Origin: Roseiconus lacunae
Lineage (GTDB): Bacteria > Planctomycetota > Planctomycetia > Pirellulales > Pirellulaceae
DNA length: 64,000 nt
Direction of reading: 5' to 3'
Assembly (NCBI RefSeq): GCF_008312935.1
Contig: NZ_VSZO01000001.1
Coordinates: 1,426,001 to 1,490,000, forward strand
Part shown: in pieces, positions 25,543 through 34,911 of the stretch
How positions within the stretch are numbered: position 1 is the stretch's first letter
How the letters are laid out: each line of letters begins with the position of its first letter
Position numbers and translations under genes: made by a program
Notes under the pieces: generated by a model
Seen by the model: the letters and a program-made list of their open reading frames with translations, nothing else
The model's database searches: none
What the model was told of the DNA's origin: nothing

Positions 25543-28239
25543 TTACTGCTTGCGAACGACTGCAAGCCAGTCCTGATCTGCGTCGGCCGGTGGCTTGCCA
25601 AGTGAAACGGCCGAACCGCCGCTGACTTCTGTCACGTCACCCTGGCTCAGTTCGCCGCCGGTTCGTGGATTGAACCAGCTAATGCGAAAGCGTCCTTTCG
25701 CGTCGTTGAGATCCAGTGTCTGATCGCCACCTTCGGGTAAGTACACCAAATACAGTTCACCCGCTTTGGCAAAACAGTATTTTGAGTGATCGTGCTCGGT
25801 GTTGCCGATCAACGAATCTGCATTCTTCATTTCCCAGAATGGGATGTCATTGTCGCGAAAGAACGACAAGGCGTGTCGGCAGTAGTCCCAGCTTCGATCG
25901 CGACTTCGCCAGTCTTCGCAAACGATGTCGTTTTCATCGAACTGGTAACCGAAGTAGTATTCATTGCCGGCGCCACCTCCCATTAGATGACCCCATAAAG
26001 TCTGCTTCCGTACCTTGTGTTCGTCGTAAGCATACTTGCCGTTGCGGTCTCGGCCGTCGAACCCTTTGTATCCTAAGTCGGGACATTGGGCGTGGGCAGC
26101 GCTACCAGATTCGTCGAATGCGACAACCCACGGGCGACCGGCCTGCGCGGACGCTTCGACCCATTTAACAGTTTGCGCGTGGGTCGATTCCAAATCGGAA
26201 TTTTGTAGTGATACACCGGTCAGTTGGGACTGATCACCAAGCAGTGGTTTGTAAACTCGATCTTGCCAGCCGGGATACGTATGAATGACGATGTTGTGAT
26301 CGTACGCATCTAGCTCGGCGATATAGTCGATCATCGCAACTTGCTGGTCGTGGGTTTGGGTGTTTTCTTCGCCCAGATTCCAGTTGAGCGCCAGGTTGTG
26401 GCCGAATCGAGCGATCAATTCACGACAATACAAGCGACGTTGTGGCCCAAGGTTTCCGCCATCCAACGATTCGGGAACGAAGGACTGTTTCCCGGTACCA
26501 CGCGTGTGATCATCGTTTTCGGTTTCTTGCATCTTGAAGTGCAAGTACATGCCCTGGCGGGTGCCATAGTCGAACACGATGCCCCACTGGTCAAGTTTGC
26601 TGCAATCGTAATGCATCTTGTCATCGCGATGAACGAACGGCCAAACGTTGTCGCCGTCACCACCGGCGTTGTACGTCAGGAATGAAAAGACATTGCAGCC
26701 CTTTCCAGACAGATATCGAATCGCACCGATCAAGCCTTTGCCTTTGCCGTCTTGCCAAGTCGGATCACCGGGTTGCCAGTCTCCAACATGAGGCTGCCAT
26801 GTCTTCAAAGGAGCCTTCTTTGGATTGCCCGCAAGTGTGTTGTCGAAGTCCGCGAAGGCGAGCAGTGTCTCCGGCGCATCGGCGCCGGCTTTAATAAAGT
26901 ATTCTCCCGACCCCAAATGTTGTAGGTAGTGCTTGCCGACGTAAGCGAGACGTCCGTGGGCGCGGAGGTCTCGTCCCGATTTATCGCTCTCGGCGACGCT
27001 TAGTTTTCCGCTCACGCCATCGTAGGGACGCAGCGGCTTGGCATCGGAGTGTTCCGCGATCGCGGCGTCTGTGCCCGAGTGGAATGAGATTTTCCAATTC
27101 CACTCGCCCACGCGATCGGGAGCGAAATGGGCTCGCCACGACGTGCCACTTTCTGACGAGCTGTTCGCGGCCTCGCCATCGGCGGCGAAGTAGCCAGGCA
27201 CGGTGTATTGGGTTCCGTCGGTATGCGAAAACGTGACCGACATCCGATGGTCCGTGAACGGATTGGGCGCGTTATCCTTTTCGTGGGCAAAGGGCCCGTT
27301 TTGAGTCAGCGTGATCTTATGCCAAACCTTTTGTTCGCCGCTGACGACGACTTTTCCGTCACCGTTTTCACCACGGGGTGTCTGCAAAGGAAGTTCACTG
27401 GACGGTTTGGTCGGACTTGTCGACCGATCGACTTTATCAGCCGAGGCTTGCGACTTGTTTGGTTCGTTCGGCGTAGTTTTCGCCGCAATGAATGGAAGCG
27501 GTTCTGGGGCGTGTCCTTCGTAGACCACCGAGTCGGGACCGACGTCGCTTGGACGGGCAAACATTCGGTCCTTGGTCATCAACCATTTATCGAACTCGAA
27601 ACCATCTTCCCGCATCGAAAAGTGGATCGAATGCACGCCGGGCTCATCAATGTCCAGATAAATCTTGTAGGGCTCACCGCAGTGGTTTTCGGCCGTCCGT
27701 TGTTTGCTTTCCCATCGCCATGTGTGTTTGCCTTGGCACCACTGCAACCGTTGACCGCTTTCTGGCCAGGTATTGTCCAGGCCGACGTGCAGACCGTTGT
27801 CTTCCGATCCGCTGCTGTAAGCGCGGACCCAGACGTAGTAGCGACCGGCGTTTTGGAAATGAACCCGATACGTCAACACGGCAGCTTTGCCGGGTTGATT
27901 GGAAAAGTTTTCGCCGTGGATCAGCTTTTCAGAATGATTACGTCGGCTGTCTGGAAGGATTTCTAGATACGAACCCGCAGAAGCACCGGCGACATGGGCT
28001 GGGTCGCCATCGGGAGAGATCTTAGGAACAGAATTCTCGGTCGTGTGATAGAACTTTCGCTTTTCGGTGTGGGTTTGGCTGGTGAAGTGTTCGGCTTCGA
28101 CGGACACCAAGCCATCGACTTCGGCAAAGATCAAATCGGGGGTCGCGGTCGGTTGGCTGGCGTCTTTTGCGGTAGCGGTCCCCGCGCCGACGGCGAGCGC
28201 CATCGACAGCGTAACGGCACGGATCGACAAACGGTTCAT
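25543..28239 (-). CDS. Secreted DUF5060 / collagen-binding-domain glycosidase-like protein
   Basis: About 898 residues. There is a signal peptide ([18 protein letters not shown], cleavage near ATAKD) and an N-terminal carbohydrate-binding-like domain opening with SVEAEHF (GH115-C-terminal-like, about 35-215). A DUF5060 beta-sandwich ([13 protein letters not shown] to EWNWKISF, about 270-410) is followed by a TIM-barrel-like glycosidase core ([37 protein letters not shown]). The C-terminal domain ([28 protein letters not shown]) is of the putative collagen-binding PF12904 type. It is probably an extracellular polysaccharide-degrading enzyme with the GEEN and DESG acids as candidate catalytic residues. 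The ATG at 28239 is chosen because it starts the signal peptide; the frame is open to 28338 through a repeat. Confidence 0.85.
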   Translation of the reverse strand: MNRLSIRAVTLSMALAVGAGTATAKDASQPTATPDLIFAEVDGLVSVEAEHFTSQTHTEKRKFYHTTENSVPKISPDGDPAHVAGASAGSYLEILPDSRRNHSEKLIHGENFSNQPGKAAVLTYRVHFQNAGRYYVWVRAYSSGSEDNGLHVGLDNTWPESGQRLQWCQGKHTWRWESKQRTAENHCGEPYKIYLDIDEPGVHSIHFSMREDGFEFDKWLMTKDRMFARPSDVGPDSVVYEGHAPEPLPFIAAKTTPNEPNKSQASADKVDRSTSPTKPSSELPLQTPRGENGDGKVVVSGEQKVWHKITLTQNGPFAHEKDNAPNPFTDHRMSVTFSHTDGTQYTVPGYFAADGEAANSSSESGTSWRAHFAPDRVGEWNWKISFHSGTDAAIAEHSDAKPLRPYDGVSGKLSVAESDKSGRDLRAHGRLAYVGKHYLQHLGSGEYFIKAGADAPETLLAFADFDNTLAGNPKKAPLKTWQPHVGDWQPGDPTWQDGKGKGLIGAIRYLSGKGCNVFSFLTYNAGGDGDNVWPFVHRDDKMHYDCSKLDQWGIVFDYGTRQGMYLHFKMQETENDDHTRGTGKQSFVPESLDGGNLGPQRRLYCRELIARFGHNLALNWNLGEENTQTHDQQVAMIDYIAELDAYDHNIVIHTYPGWQDRVYKPLLGDQSQLTGVSLQNSDLESTHAQTVKWVEASAQAGRPWVVAFDESGSAAHAQCPDLGYKGFDGRDRNGKYAYDEHKVRKQTLWGHLMGGGAGNEYYFGYQFDENDIVCEDWRSRDRSWDYCRHALSFFRDNDIPFWEMKNADSLIGNTEHDHSKYCFAKAGELYLVYLPEGGDQTLDLNDAKGRFRISWFNPRTGGELSQGDVTEVSGGSAVSLGKPPADADQDWLAVVRKQ

Positions 28240-28277
28240 TGACAGAGGCTCCGAGTGGTAGGGAAGGTTCAGCGATG

Positions 28278-28358
28278 GTGAGCCGACGGCGCTAGCGGCG
28301 GGTCTTGTTTTTCGACATGTTGATGGCGACGCAGACATGACGCTAGCGCATGAGGCTC
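28278..28358. repeat. Imperfect palindromic repeat family C, copy 2
   Basis: The left arm starts GTGAGCCGACGGCGCTAGC (28278-) and the right arm is CGCTAGCGCATGAGGCTC (28341-28358). It is related to 14783-14865 and lies between the DUF5060 gene start and the 3' end of the acid-sugar operon. Confidence 0.7.
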
Positions 28359-28373
28359 GAATGGGAAGAACAA

Positions 28374-29483
28374 TCAGGAGGGGGATGGCTGGGTGACTGG
28401 GATCGCATCGGCGACTGCGTTGGCGACGTCTTCGGTGGAAGATGTGCCTCCAAGATCGGCTGTCCGGACATCGCGTTCTTTCAAAACGGTCATGACGGCG
28501 TGCTCGATCGTTTGCGCAGCTTGTTTGGCATTGTCATCATCATGGCGATGACCCAACCAATCGAGCATCATCGCTGCCGAGAGAATCGTTGCCAGCGGAT
28601 TGGCGACATTCTTACCGGCAAGTTGAGGCGCGGAGCCATGTGACGGTTGAAAGAGCGCATGTTGTTCGCCGATCTCGGCGGAAGGACCTAGGCCGAGTCC
28701 TCCGACCAAAGCCGCCCCGAGATCCGACAAGATGTCGCCGAACTGATTTTCCATCACGAGGACATCCCATTCACTCGGAGACGTCACCATGTAAAGACTC
28801 ATCGCATCGACATATACCGCGTTCGAATCCACGTCGGGGTTCACGTCGGCAATCTCTTGGAAGACTTTGCGAAAGAACGCGAAGCTACGAAACACGTTCG
28901 CCTTGTCCACGCAAGTGACTTGTCGCCGACCGTCGCTGGGGCGACCCTGACGGCGACGCGATAGTTCGAAAGCGTATTCGACGACTCGCCGTGTGCCTTC
29001 GCGTGTGATCACGATCGTGTCCGTTGCCAACTGATCATTCAACTGACATCCGCCACCGAAGGAGGCAAAAAGTCCCTCCAGGTTCTCACGCAAAATGACC
29101 ATGTCAATTCCCGCCGAGGCGGTCGTCAACGGCGAGTCGACTCCGGGATAAAGTTTCACCGGACGGACGGCGGCGTAGAGACCGAGTGCGCGGCGTAACC
29201 CCATCATCATTTCTGGTTGGACTTCCGTCCCGTCTGGCTTGCGAACATCGGGAAGACCGATCGCGGCCAAGAGTACGGCGTCCGCATCAAGGCAACCTCG
29301 CAAGACATCCTCTGGGAGAGCGACCCCGTGCTTGCGAAAGTGTTCCGCACCGGCTTCGTATCGATCAAGTGTCAGACGAACCGAATGGAGCGATTGAATT
29401 CGATCGAGAACATGCAACGTGGCGTCGAGACATTCTGGACCGATGCCGTCACCTGGTAGCGCGGCGATGGAGTACTGGTTCAT
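28374..29483 (-). CDS. Isocitrate/isopropylmalate dehydrogenase family enzyme (acid-sugar operon)
   Basis: A 369-residue beta-decarboxylating dehydrogenase of PF00180. Visible: LPGDGIGPE at the N-terminus, a substrate-loop REN in [11 protein letters not shown], the catalytic Lys in CVDKANVF, Mg-binding Asp residues in [10 protein letters not shown] and [20 protein letters not shown], and the nucleotide loop [19 protein letters not shown]. The substrate loop differs from LeuB and Icd, so it is more like tartrate dehydrogenase or uncharacterised homologues. Its ATG overlaps the preceding stop as ATGA (29480-29483). As the last gene of an OtnK/OtnC operon, it probably oxidises a hydroxy-acid intermediate, a role PdxA2 fills in some threonate pathways. 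Confidence 0.88.
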   Translation of the reverse strand: MNQYSIAALPGDGIGPECLDATLHVLDRIQSLHSVRLTLDRYEAGAEHFRKHGVALPEDVLRGCLDADAVLLAAIGLPDVRKPDGTEVQPEMMMGLRRALGLYAAVRPVKLYPGVDSPLTTASAGIDMVILRENLEGLFASFGGGCQLNDQLATDTIVITREGTRRVVEYAFELSRRRQGRPSDGRRQVTCVDKANVFRSFAFFRKVFQEIADVNPDVDSNAVYVDAMSLYMVTSPSEWDVLVMENQFGDILSDLGAALVGGLGLGPSAEIGEQHALFQPSHGSAPQLAGKNVANPLATILSAAMMLDWLGHRHDDDNAKQAAQTIEHAVMTVLKERDVRTADLGGTSSTEDVANAVADAIPVTQPSPS

Positions 29484-29788
29484 GAAGGCGTTTCCTGTAG
29501 GACGAGTCGACGCAGCGTTTTGGACGCTACCCAATCGGCGACTTGTTGGCTGAAGTCCGCGAAGTGATCGGTCGCACGGTGAGTGTCAAAGGCGGCCGCA
29601 TCGGCGTAGGTTTCGTATAGAAAGACGATGTTCGGATTGTCTTCATCGACGAGCACGTCAAACTGAAAACAGCCGTCTTCCAGACGTACCGAATCACTCG
29701 CTTGTTGTAAGACTCGCTGCAAAAATGCGTCACGATGTTCCGGTTTGATTTCAAAGGTGACCGCGATGGCAAAGGACGGGTGTTTCAT
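29480..29788 (-). CDS. Antibiotic biosynthesis monooxygenase (ABM) domain protein
   Basis: 102 residues, one ferredoxin-like ABM domain (PF03992): FAIAVTFEIKPEHRDAFLQRV, SVRLEDGCFQFDVLVDEDNPNIVFLYETYADAAAFDTHRATDHFADF. This is the YgiN/LsrG subfamily, whose members include quinol monooxygenases and isomerases acting on small oxo-sugars (LsrG on phospho-AI-2). In this operon an isomerase-like role on a 3-oxo acid sugar would be attractive because no OtnI isomerase is encoded; that is inference. It overlaps both neighbours by 4 bp (ATGA at 29785-29788 and at 29480-29483). Confidence 0.85.
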   Translation of the reverse strand: MKHPSFAIAVTFEIKPEHRDAFLQRVLQQASDSVRLEDGCFQFDVLVDEDNPNIVFLYETYADAAAFDTHRATDHFADFSQQVADWVASKTLRRLVLQETPS

Positions 29789-30417
29789 TGTGGGAATCGT
29801 TCATTGAGTTGGTGGACTTGTTCGCTTGTCAGGAATCGTGTCGAAGTTCCTTGGAGCATCCAATAAAGTTTTGCCGTCTCTTCAAGCTCTTCGATCGAAT
29901 AGACGGCGTTGTCGAGGTCACGGCCACCGATCACGGGACCGTGGTTGGCCAATAACGCACCACGGCTTGTCCGGACCGTCTTCGCGACCGCCTCGGCAAG
30001 CTGGTCGTCACCGGGAGCGAAGTACGGCACCAAGGGAAGCCGACCGACACGCATCACAAAGTAGGCCGTCACCGGCGGCAACACATTGTCGGTATCAAGG
30101 TCCGCCCGGCAGCTGAGCGCGACCGAGTAGGTCGAATGCAAATGAACCACCGCGCGTTCCTGTTCGCGGGCACCGTAATACGCCAAATGCAAAAATGCTT
30201 CTTTCGAAGGCGGCTTGCCACTGATCAAATTGCCGACCGAATCCAAACGCGAAATTGCTTCTGGGTCCAAGCGACCCAAGCAGCAATTCGTTGGCGTGAC
30301 AAGGTACCCGTCCGGTAGTTTGACACTCAGGTTGCCGCTGCTTCCCATCGTCAGGCCACGGTCAAACATCGATTTGCCGTGCATCGCCATCTGTTCTCGC
30401 AGTTCACGTTCGCTCAC
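29785..30417 (-). CDS. otnC: Class II aldolase/adducin family, 3-oxo-tetronate 4-phosphate decarboxylase-like
   Basis: A 210-residue zinc-dependent class II aldolase-fold enzyme. Motifs: RGLTMGSSGNLSVKLPDGYLVTPT, the acid in PPSKEAFLHLAYY, the metal His pair in AVVHLHSTYSVALS, and LLANHGPVIGG (third His). The sequence closely follows the OtnC type, which decarboxylates 3-oxo-tetronate 4-phosphate to dihydroxyacetone phosphate after the DUF1537 kinase. The start is GTG at 30417, overlapping the kinase stop as GTGA (30414-30417); the next ATG would remove nine conserved-looking residues. The pairing with OtnK gives good support for the assignment, while the stereochemistry of the substrate is open. 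Confidence 0.87.
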   Translation of the reverse strand: MSERELREQMAMHGKSMFDRGLTMGSSGNLSVKLPDGYLVTPTNCCLGRLDPEAISRLDSVGNLISGKPPSKEAFLHLAYYGAREQERAVVHLHSTYSVALSCRADLDTDNVLPPVTAYFVMRVGRLPLVPYFAPGDDQLAEAVAKTVRTSRGALLANHGPVIGGRDLDNAVYSIEELEETAKLYWMLQGTSTRFLTSEQVHQLNERFPQ

Positions 30418-31703
30418 GAGTTTCTCCCGATCGCATCGAAGAAAAAACGCTCCGACCCGAAGTTTCCGCTTTTTAGCACCAACGACATCTCGGGGTGTTG
30501 GATCGGGAACACACGTGGGACACCCGGCGCGATTTCACAACCAATACGGACGCCGCAAATTTTCAGACGATTGACAATCGCGCCTGAAGTTTCACCGCCG
30601 GCGACGACAAGATTTTGCACGCCCGACTCGACAAACTTTTCGGCCAGTGATGCAAAGACTGCCTCGACGAAATTCGCCGCTTCATTTTCCCCAAGACGGC
30701 GCCGGAGATCCGAGACGGCATTGGGGATCGACGCCGACGTGATCAGCACCGGAGTATCGTTCTTGATCGAGTTCCATTGAGCCTGGGTCCAATGCCAGGC
30801 GCGTTCCGATTCGACATCGACGCTCGGCTCTTTCAGTGGAAGATCAAAGACGGGGAATGTTTCGCGAAACAAGGCGACTTGTTGACGAGTGGCCGCGGAA
30901 CAACTACCCGCCAGCACCACCGTTCGCCCCGCTAACGGCCCATTGTTCGTTTCGGTTTCGCCATGGTTTTGATGCGCGTTCCGATCGGGACAAGAAACAA
31001 TCTCTTCTGCCCAGTACCTTGCGATAGCCGATCCACCGGTCAGCAATCGATGCTCGCGTGTTTGTCGCGCGATATGTCGCAAGTCATCGTCGTCAATCGC
31101 ATCGGCGACTACGTGTTGCCGACCTTCGGGTAACCCGGATCTTCGGCCCAGTCGACCGACCGGACGTTGCGATTGAGACTGCAGCCATCGCACCAAGCAA
31201 CTGTCGGTCATCGGGTTGAGCGGATGCTCACGCATACTGCTTTCGGAAAGCAATTGATCGCCGACGAACAGATGACCTTGATAGACCGTTCGGCCATTCT
31301 CCGGAAACGAAGGGCAAAAGACGACTTGGTCACACCCGAGTCGATCGGCGAGCGCGTCGGCGACGGGGCCGATGTTGCCTTGTGGGGTGGAATCGAACGT
31401 CGAGCAATATTTGAAGAACAGCCGGTCGAACCCTTGGTGCTGCAAAAACGAGAGAGCGCCCAACGAGTATTTCACCGCTTCGTCAGCCGGAATCGAGCGA
31501 GATTTCAAAGCGACCACGACGATGTCAGCTTGGTCGATCGCATCTCGATTGACCTCGTCCGAAAAACCTACATGGTCGGGGCGCCCAGCCACTTCGGGGA
31601 CACCGAATAGTTGGATCACGCGCAAGCCAGTTCGGGCGAGCATTGATGAAAGGTCCGTCGCACCGGTGTAGTCGTCGGCGATGCAGCCAAGGCGAGTTTT
31701 CAT
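30414..31703 (-). CDS. otnK: Four-carbon acid sugar kinase (DUF1537 family)
   Basis: A 429-residue kinase of the DUF1537 family, which phosphorylates 3-oxo-tetronates at C4 with ATP. N-terminal domain: GCIADDYTGATDLSSML; central: FFKYCSTFDSTPQGNIGPVA and CPSFPENGRTVYQGHLFVGD, LLSESSMREHPLNPMTDS, all close to OtnK. The C-terminal nucleotide-binding domain has VVLAGSCSAATRQQV and VVAGGETSGAIVNRL. The likely start is ATG at 31703, which shares one base with the upstream stop (TGATG); a GTG three bases earlier would give a 4-bp overlap. It works with the downstream OtnC. D- or L-threonate or erythronate derivatives are the family's known substrates. Confidence 0.92.
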   Translation of the reverse strand: MKTRLGCIADDYTGATDLSSMLARTGLRVIQLFGVPEVAGRPDHVGFSDEVNRDAIDQADIVVVALKSRSIPADEAVKYSLGALSFLQHQGFDRLFFKYCSTFDSTPQGNIGPVADALADRLGCDQVVFCPSFPENGRTVYQGHLFVGDQLLSESSMREHPLNPMTDSCLVRWLQSQSQRPVGRLGRRSGLPEGRQHVVADAIDDDDLRHIARQTREHRLLTGGSAIARYWAEEIVSCPDRNAHQNHGETETNNGPLAGRTVVLAGSCSAATRQQVALFRETFPVFDLPLKEPSVDVESERAWHWTQAQWNSIKNDTPVLITSASIPNAVSDLRRRLGENEAANFVEAVFASLAEKFVESGVQNLVVAGGETSGAIVNRLKICGVRIGCEIAPGVPRVFPIQHPEMSLVLKSGNFGSERFFFDAIGRNS

Positions 31704-33463
31704 CACGCGTCGCCTTCGATCTGATTGAGTTCAGTCAGCGTTGGCTCGTTCGCTAGCGATGGCGGGGATGGTGTCTCGATCGCGATCGCACGAACGGGAC
31801 AACCGTCACCGCCGACGATGGGTAGCGGCAGTGCGATAAACTGAACGATTGGTTGTGTCAATTGATCTAGGTGTGCAAGTCCTTCGACAATCAAGACTCC
31901 TCCACGGAACAGCGTTTGGTGCACCTCGGTCAATTCGACTGCATGATTCACGTCGGCAACCGAAGGTGGCTCGACCCCGATCATCGCCACTCGATGTGCG
32001 ACCAACCATTGGGCCAGTTCGATCGAGATTCTTGGTAGGGCATCGCGGTAATCGGGCGTGCCGTAACGATGGTACCAATCGGTCCGCAGCAACAGTCGTT
32101 CACCCGGAGCGACCTCGCCGGCCGCTCTTTGAAATTCGTCGACGGTGATTGGCTGCTTGGGCTCAATCGGTGTGAGATCGATCACACGAGCGGGGCCGAC
32201 ACAGACTGATAGGTCTTGCTGTTCTAGTGTCGCCCCTTCCGGAAGAAAGTGCCGAGGCGCGTCCATGTGTGTCCCGGCATGAGAATACAAACTCAGGTTA
32301 GTCGCATTCCAACCATCCGTTTCTAATCGCTTGGCGGAATCGATCGAAACCCCTCGCATCGCCGGAGAGATAGGCAGGCTTAGGTCGACAACACGTCCTG
32401 AAGTTTTGATGACATTCGGGGAATCGTTCATCGAAGCAGAATCAGACAACGCGACCACTTGCCCGGTCCGATGAGATTCGTAGGCCGCTTCGACCACCCG
32501 CAGGGTTTTAAGGTATTCTTGTGGTGACGTCTCGCACTCCACCCGGCCTTCGAGTACGTCGAGAAAATGTTGCTGGCAGGCGAAGACGCAATCACCAGCG
32601 AATCCCGATGTCGAAGGTTGGTAGTCGTGGCGTTCCGCCGATCGACCGAGCGGCTTCAGAGTGATTTCGCCTTCGTTGTTGAGCCAAAGGCTGCCGCCGT
32701 CGGCTTCAACGAGCAGTTCGCCGAACGTGTACCGAGGCTGATCGGACAGGCTTTCGTGGTAGCGATCGGCGTCCCAGGTTGCGACGGCACCGCCGCGAAA
32801 ATGCAGTCGCAAATGGCAGGCGTCTTCTCCCACAATCACCGAATTGTGTCGACGCAGTTCGGCGAAGCAATCGATCGGTTCTCCGGCCAAGTACCGAAAC
32901 GTATCGATGAAATGGACACCTGTTTCATGAACCAGTAGCCGTGGCATGGTGCGAAAGTAGGGCTGGCGATCGAGATACGCATCGTCACCCCAGCCGTCGC
33001 CCATTCGGGTTCGCATCGAAAGGTTGACGATACGATCACCGATCACACCACTCTCGATGATCCGGTGAATCTCGCGATACCAAGGTTGGAATCGAAAGTT
33101 CTCGTGTACCATCACTGGCGCGGGATGCCTTGTCGCCATGTCGACCAGTTCACACGCACCTTCATACGTATGGCTGAGTGGTTTTTGGCAGATCACAGCG
33201 ACCGAATGGTCAAGGACTTGCCGCATCAATTCGATACGACCACTGGGGCCGGTCGCGATGTCAACAAAGTCAACTTTCGTTTGACGCAAGGCTTTGTCAA
33301 CGTCGTCGAAGACCGATTCGATGTCGAATTCGTCGGCTGCTTGACGGGCCTTTTCCAATTCAACGTCGCAAACGGCGATGATCTCGGCACCCGGCAGACG
33401 CTTCCAAGCATCCAGATGAAAGTGACTGAAATAGCCCGCACCGATCAATAGTCCGCGTTTCAT
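31703..33463 (-). CDS. Gfo/Idh/MocA oxidoreductase fused to a cyclase-family hydrolase
   Basis: 586 residues. Residues 1-~370 are a Gfo/Idh/MocA dehydrogenase: Rossmann motif LLIGAGYFSHFH, ICQKPLSHTYEG (catalytic Lys after the family EKP-type motif), VHENFRFQPWYREI and HETGVHFIDTFRYLAG. Residues ~385-560 are a cyclase/kynurenine-formamidase-like metal hydrolase (PF04199): VVDLSLPISPAM, HAGTHMDAPRHF (metal ligands), LLRTDWYHRYG, IGVEPPSVAD. I know of no characterised protein with both. The dehydrogenase could make a 3-oxo or keto-lactone and the hydrolase open it. The ATG at 33463 overlaps the MFS stop (ATGA, 33460-33463). The frame is continuous through the linker, so this is a true fusion, not a sequencing join of two start codons. 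Confidence 0.88.
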   Translation of the reverse strand: MKRGLLIGAGYFSHFHLDAWKRLPGAEIIAVCDVELEKARQAADEFDIESVFDDVDKALRQTKVDFVDIATGPSGRIELMRQVLDHSVAVICQKPLSHTYEGACELVDMATRHPAPVMVHENFRFQPWYREIHRIIESGVIGDRIVNLSMRTRMGDGWGDDAYLDRQPYFRTMPRLLVHETGVHFIDTFRYLAGEPIDCFAELRRHNSVIVGEDACHLRLHFRGGAVATWDADRYHESLSDQPRYTFGELLVEADGGSLWLNNEGEITLKPLGRSAERHDYQPSTSGFAGDCVFACQQHFLDVLEGRVECETSPQEYLKTLRVVEAAYESHRTGQVVALSDSASMNDSPNVIKTSGRVVDLSLPISPAMRGVSIDSAKRLETDGWNATNLSLYSHAGTHMDAPRHFLPEGATLEQQDLSVCVGPARVIDLTPIEPKQPITVDEFQRAAGEVAPGERLLLRTDWYHRYGTPDYRDALPRISIELAQWLVAHRVAMIGVEPPSVADVNHAVELTEVHQTLFRGGVLIVEGLAHLDQLTQPIVQFIALPLPIVGGDGCPVRAIAIETPSPPSLANEPTLTELNQIEGDA

Positions 33464-34761
33464 ACTGCTGATTCCTCCGTCGAGGAGACTGAATCGTTCG
33501 GCGTCGCAACCGGCGCCGGTGTGATGGGATGTGTCGGATCGATCGACATCCACATGATGACCGCGACCACACTAAGGACTGATGCCAGATAAAAGTAGGG
33601 AAGCGGTGATCCGGTCCATTCCAACATGTACGGGAACGCCAAACTCGTCAGAAACGAACCCACGTTACCCGCCATGTTCATCGTGCCGGAGACCACACCG
33701 GAGGCTTTCCGGCCGATATCCACACAGACACTCCATGATGGAGGCAAGGTCATGTCGGCGCCAAAGATGCAAAGACTAAACCACATCGATGATGCGAGCG
33801 GCGTCGACGCATGGGCACTGGCAACGATACCGATCGCGGCAAAGCAAAAGCCGGCAATCGCGGGAAGTCGGCGCGATCGTACCCAATGCCCGGAGGAATA
33901 CAGACGGTCCATCCAAAACCCTGATACCCAGCATCCGATCGCACCGAACAGCAACGGGGCCGCCGCGAACAAACTCGCTTGGACTCCTGTCAGGTCGTAG
34001 CGTTCTTTCATTTGCGGAAAAAACCAAGTCAACGCAAAGAAGAACATGAAATTGGACGCGAAGTATTGGGCACACAACCGAGGCATATTTGATGACGTCA
34101 GTAGCACCGTCGCTGATAGGGAACGCTGCTCGGCAGAGTCTTCAGATGAGGTTGCTTGGCGAGTCTCCAAGATATGATCACGTTCGGTTTCACTCAGCCA
34201 ACCGGCGTCCGCCGGGTCATCACGAAAGAACAACAACCAGCCGATCGCCCAAACCAATCCGGTGATCATCAACACGACAAACGTAACACGCCATCCGTAC
34301 CGGACAACCAACCACGAAATGATGGGCAAGGTCAACGCCGCCCCGATTCGAGAACCGGAGAAGTTGATCGCTTGGGCCCGTCCCCGCTCGTTCATCGGGA
34401 TCCATGAAAACACCGCCCGTGACATCCCTGGAAAGGCGCCCGCTTCGGCAGCACCGAACAGAAAACGGACCAGGAGCATCGTCAAAAATTGATTCGCCGC
34501 CGCGGTCAGTCCCGTGAAGATCGACCAACCCGCGACGATCAATGTCAAAACCCTGCGTGGTCCCAAACGATCCGCCAGCCAACCGCTAGGAGTTTGGAAC
34601 AAGGCGTAGCCGAGCGCAAAGGCGCTGAACACCCAGCCGATCTGTTTGTCGCTGAAATGCAAGTCCGAAACCACCGCATCTTTGGCGACCGAGATGCAAA
34701 CGCGATCGACGTACAACAGCACGGAAAGCAAGAACGTCGAAAGGATGATCAGCCAGCGCAT
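33460..34761 (-). CDS. MFS transporter, anion:cation symporter (ACS) family
   Basis: A 433-residue inner-membrane transporter with twelve predicted helices. Motifs typical of the ACS family (hexuronate, glucarate and tartrate permeases): VDRVCISVAKDAVVSD in helix 1, GWLADRLGPRRVL in loop 2-3, RFLFGAAEAGAFPG in helix 4, IPMNERGRAQAINFSGSRIGAAL. It imports organic anions with H+ or Na+. As the first gene of the operon, whose other products handle acid sugars, it is expected to import the substrate, an aldonate or uronate-like anion. ATG at 34761; the divergent LysR gene begins 150 bp away. Confidence 0.92.
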   Translation of the reverse strand: MRWLIILSTFLLSVLLYVDRVCISVAKDAVVSDLHFSDKQIGWVFSAFALGYALFQTPSGWLADRLGPRRVLTLIVAGWSIFTGLTAAANQFLTMLLVRFLFGAAEAGAFPGMSRAVFSWIPMNERGRAQAINFSGSRIGAALTLPIISWLVVRYGWRVTFVVLMITGLVWAIGWLLFFRDDPADAGWLSETERDHILETRQATSSEDSAEQRSLSATVLLTSSNMPRLCAQYFASNFMFFFALTWFFPQMKERYDLTGVQASLFAAAPLLFGAIGCWVSGFWMDRLYSSGHWVRSRRLPAIAGFCFAAIGIVASAHASTPLASSMWFSLCIFGADMTLPPSWSVCVDIGRKASGVVSGTMNMAGNVGSFLTSLAFPYMLEWTGSPLPYFYLASVLSVVAVIMWMSIDPTHPITPAPVATPNDSVSSTEESAV

Positions 34762-34911
34762 TGGCTTGTCACTCGTGTAGCAGATTACCTTCGGCCCATC
34801 TCAACGGAAGGATCTGCTCCCATCGAGAACCTGAAGGGCAAATTCTAGGATCCTCCGTCATCGGTTTCCATTGTATAATGTCGAACGATTGTTCATAAAT
34901 TTCGGACGAAT
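34762..34911. promoter_or_regulatory. Divergent control region between the acid-sugar operon and its LysR gene
   Basis: A TATAAT box (34874-34879) faces the LysR gene, and the overlapping ATTGTA reads as TACAAT toward the operon. ATTGT recurs at 34870-34874 and 34888-34892, and TTC-N13-GAA lies at 34892-34910. No clear -35 box was found on either side. LysR regulators usually bind such short divergent gaps, so control of both transcripts from here is expected. Confidence 0.45.
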
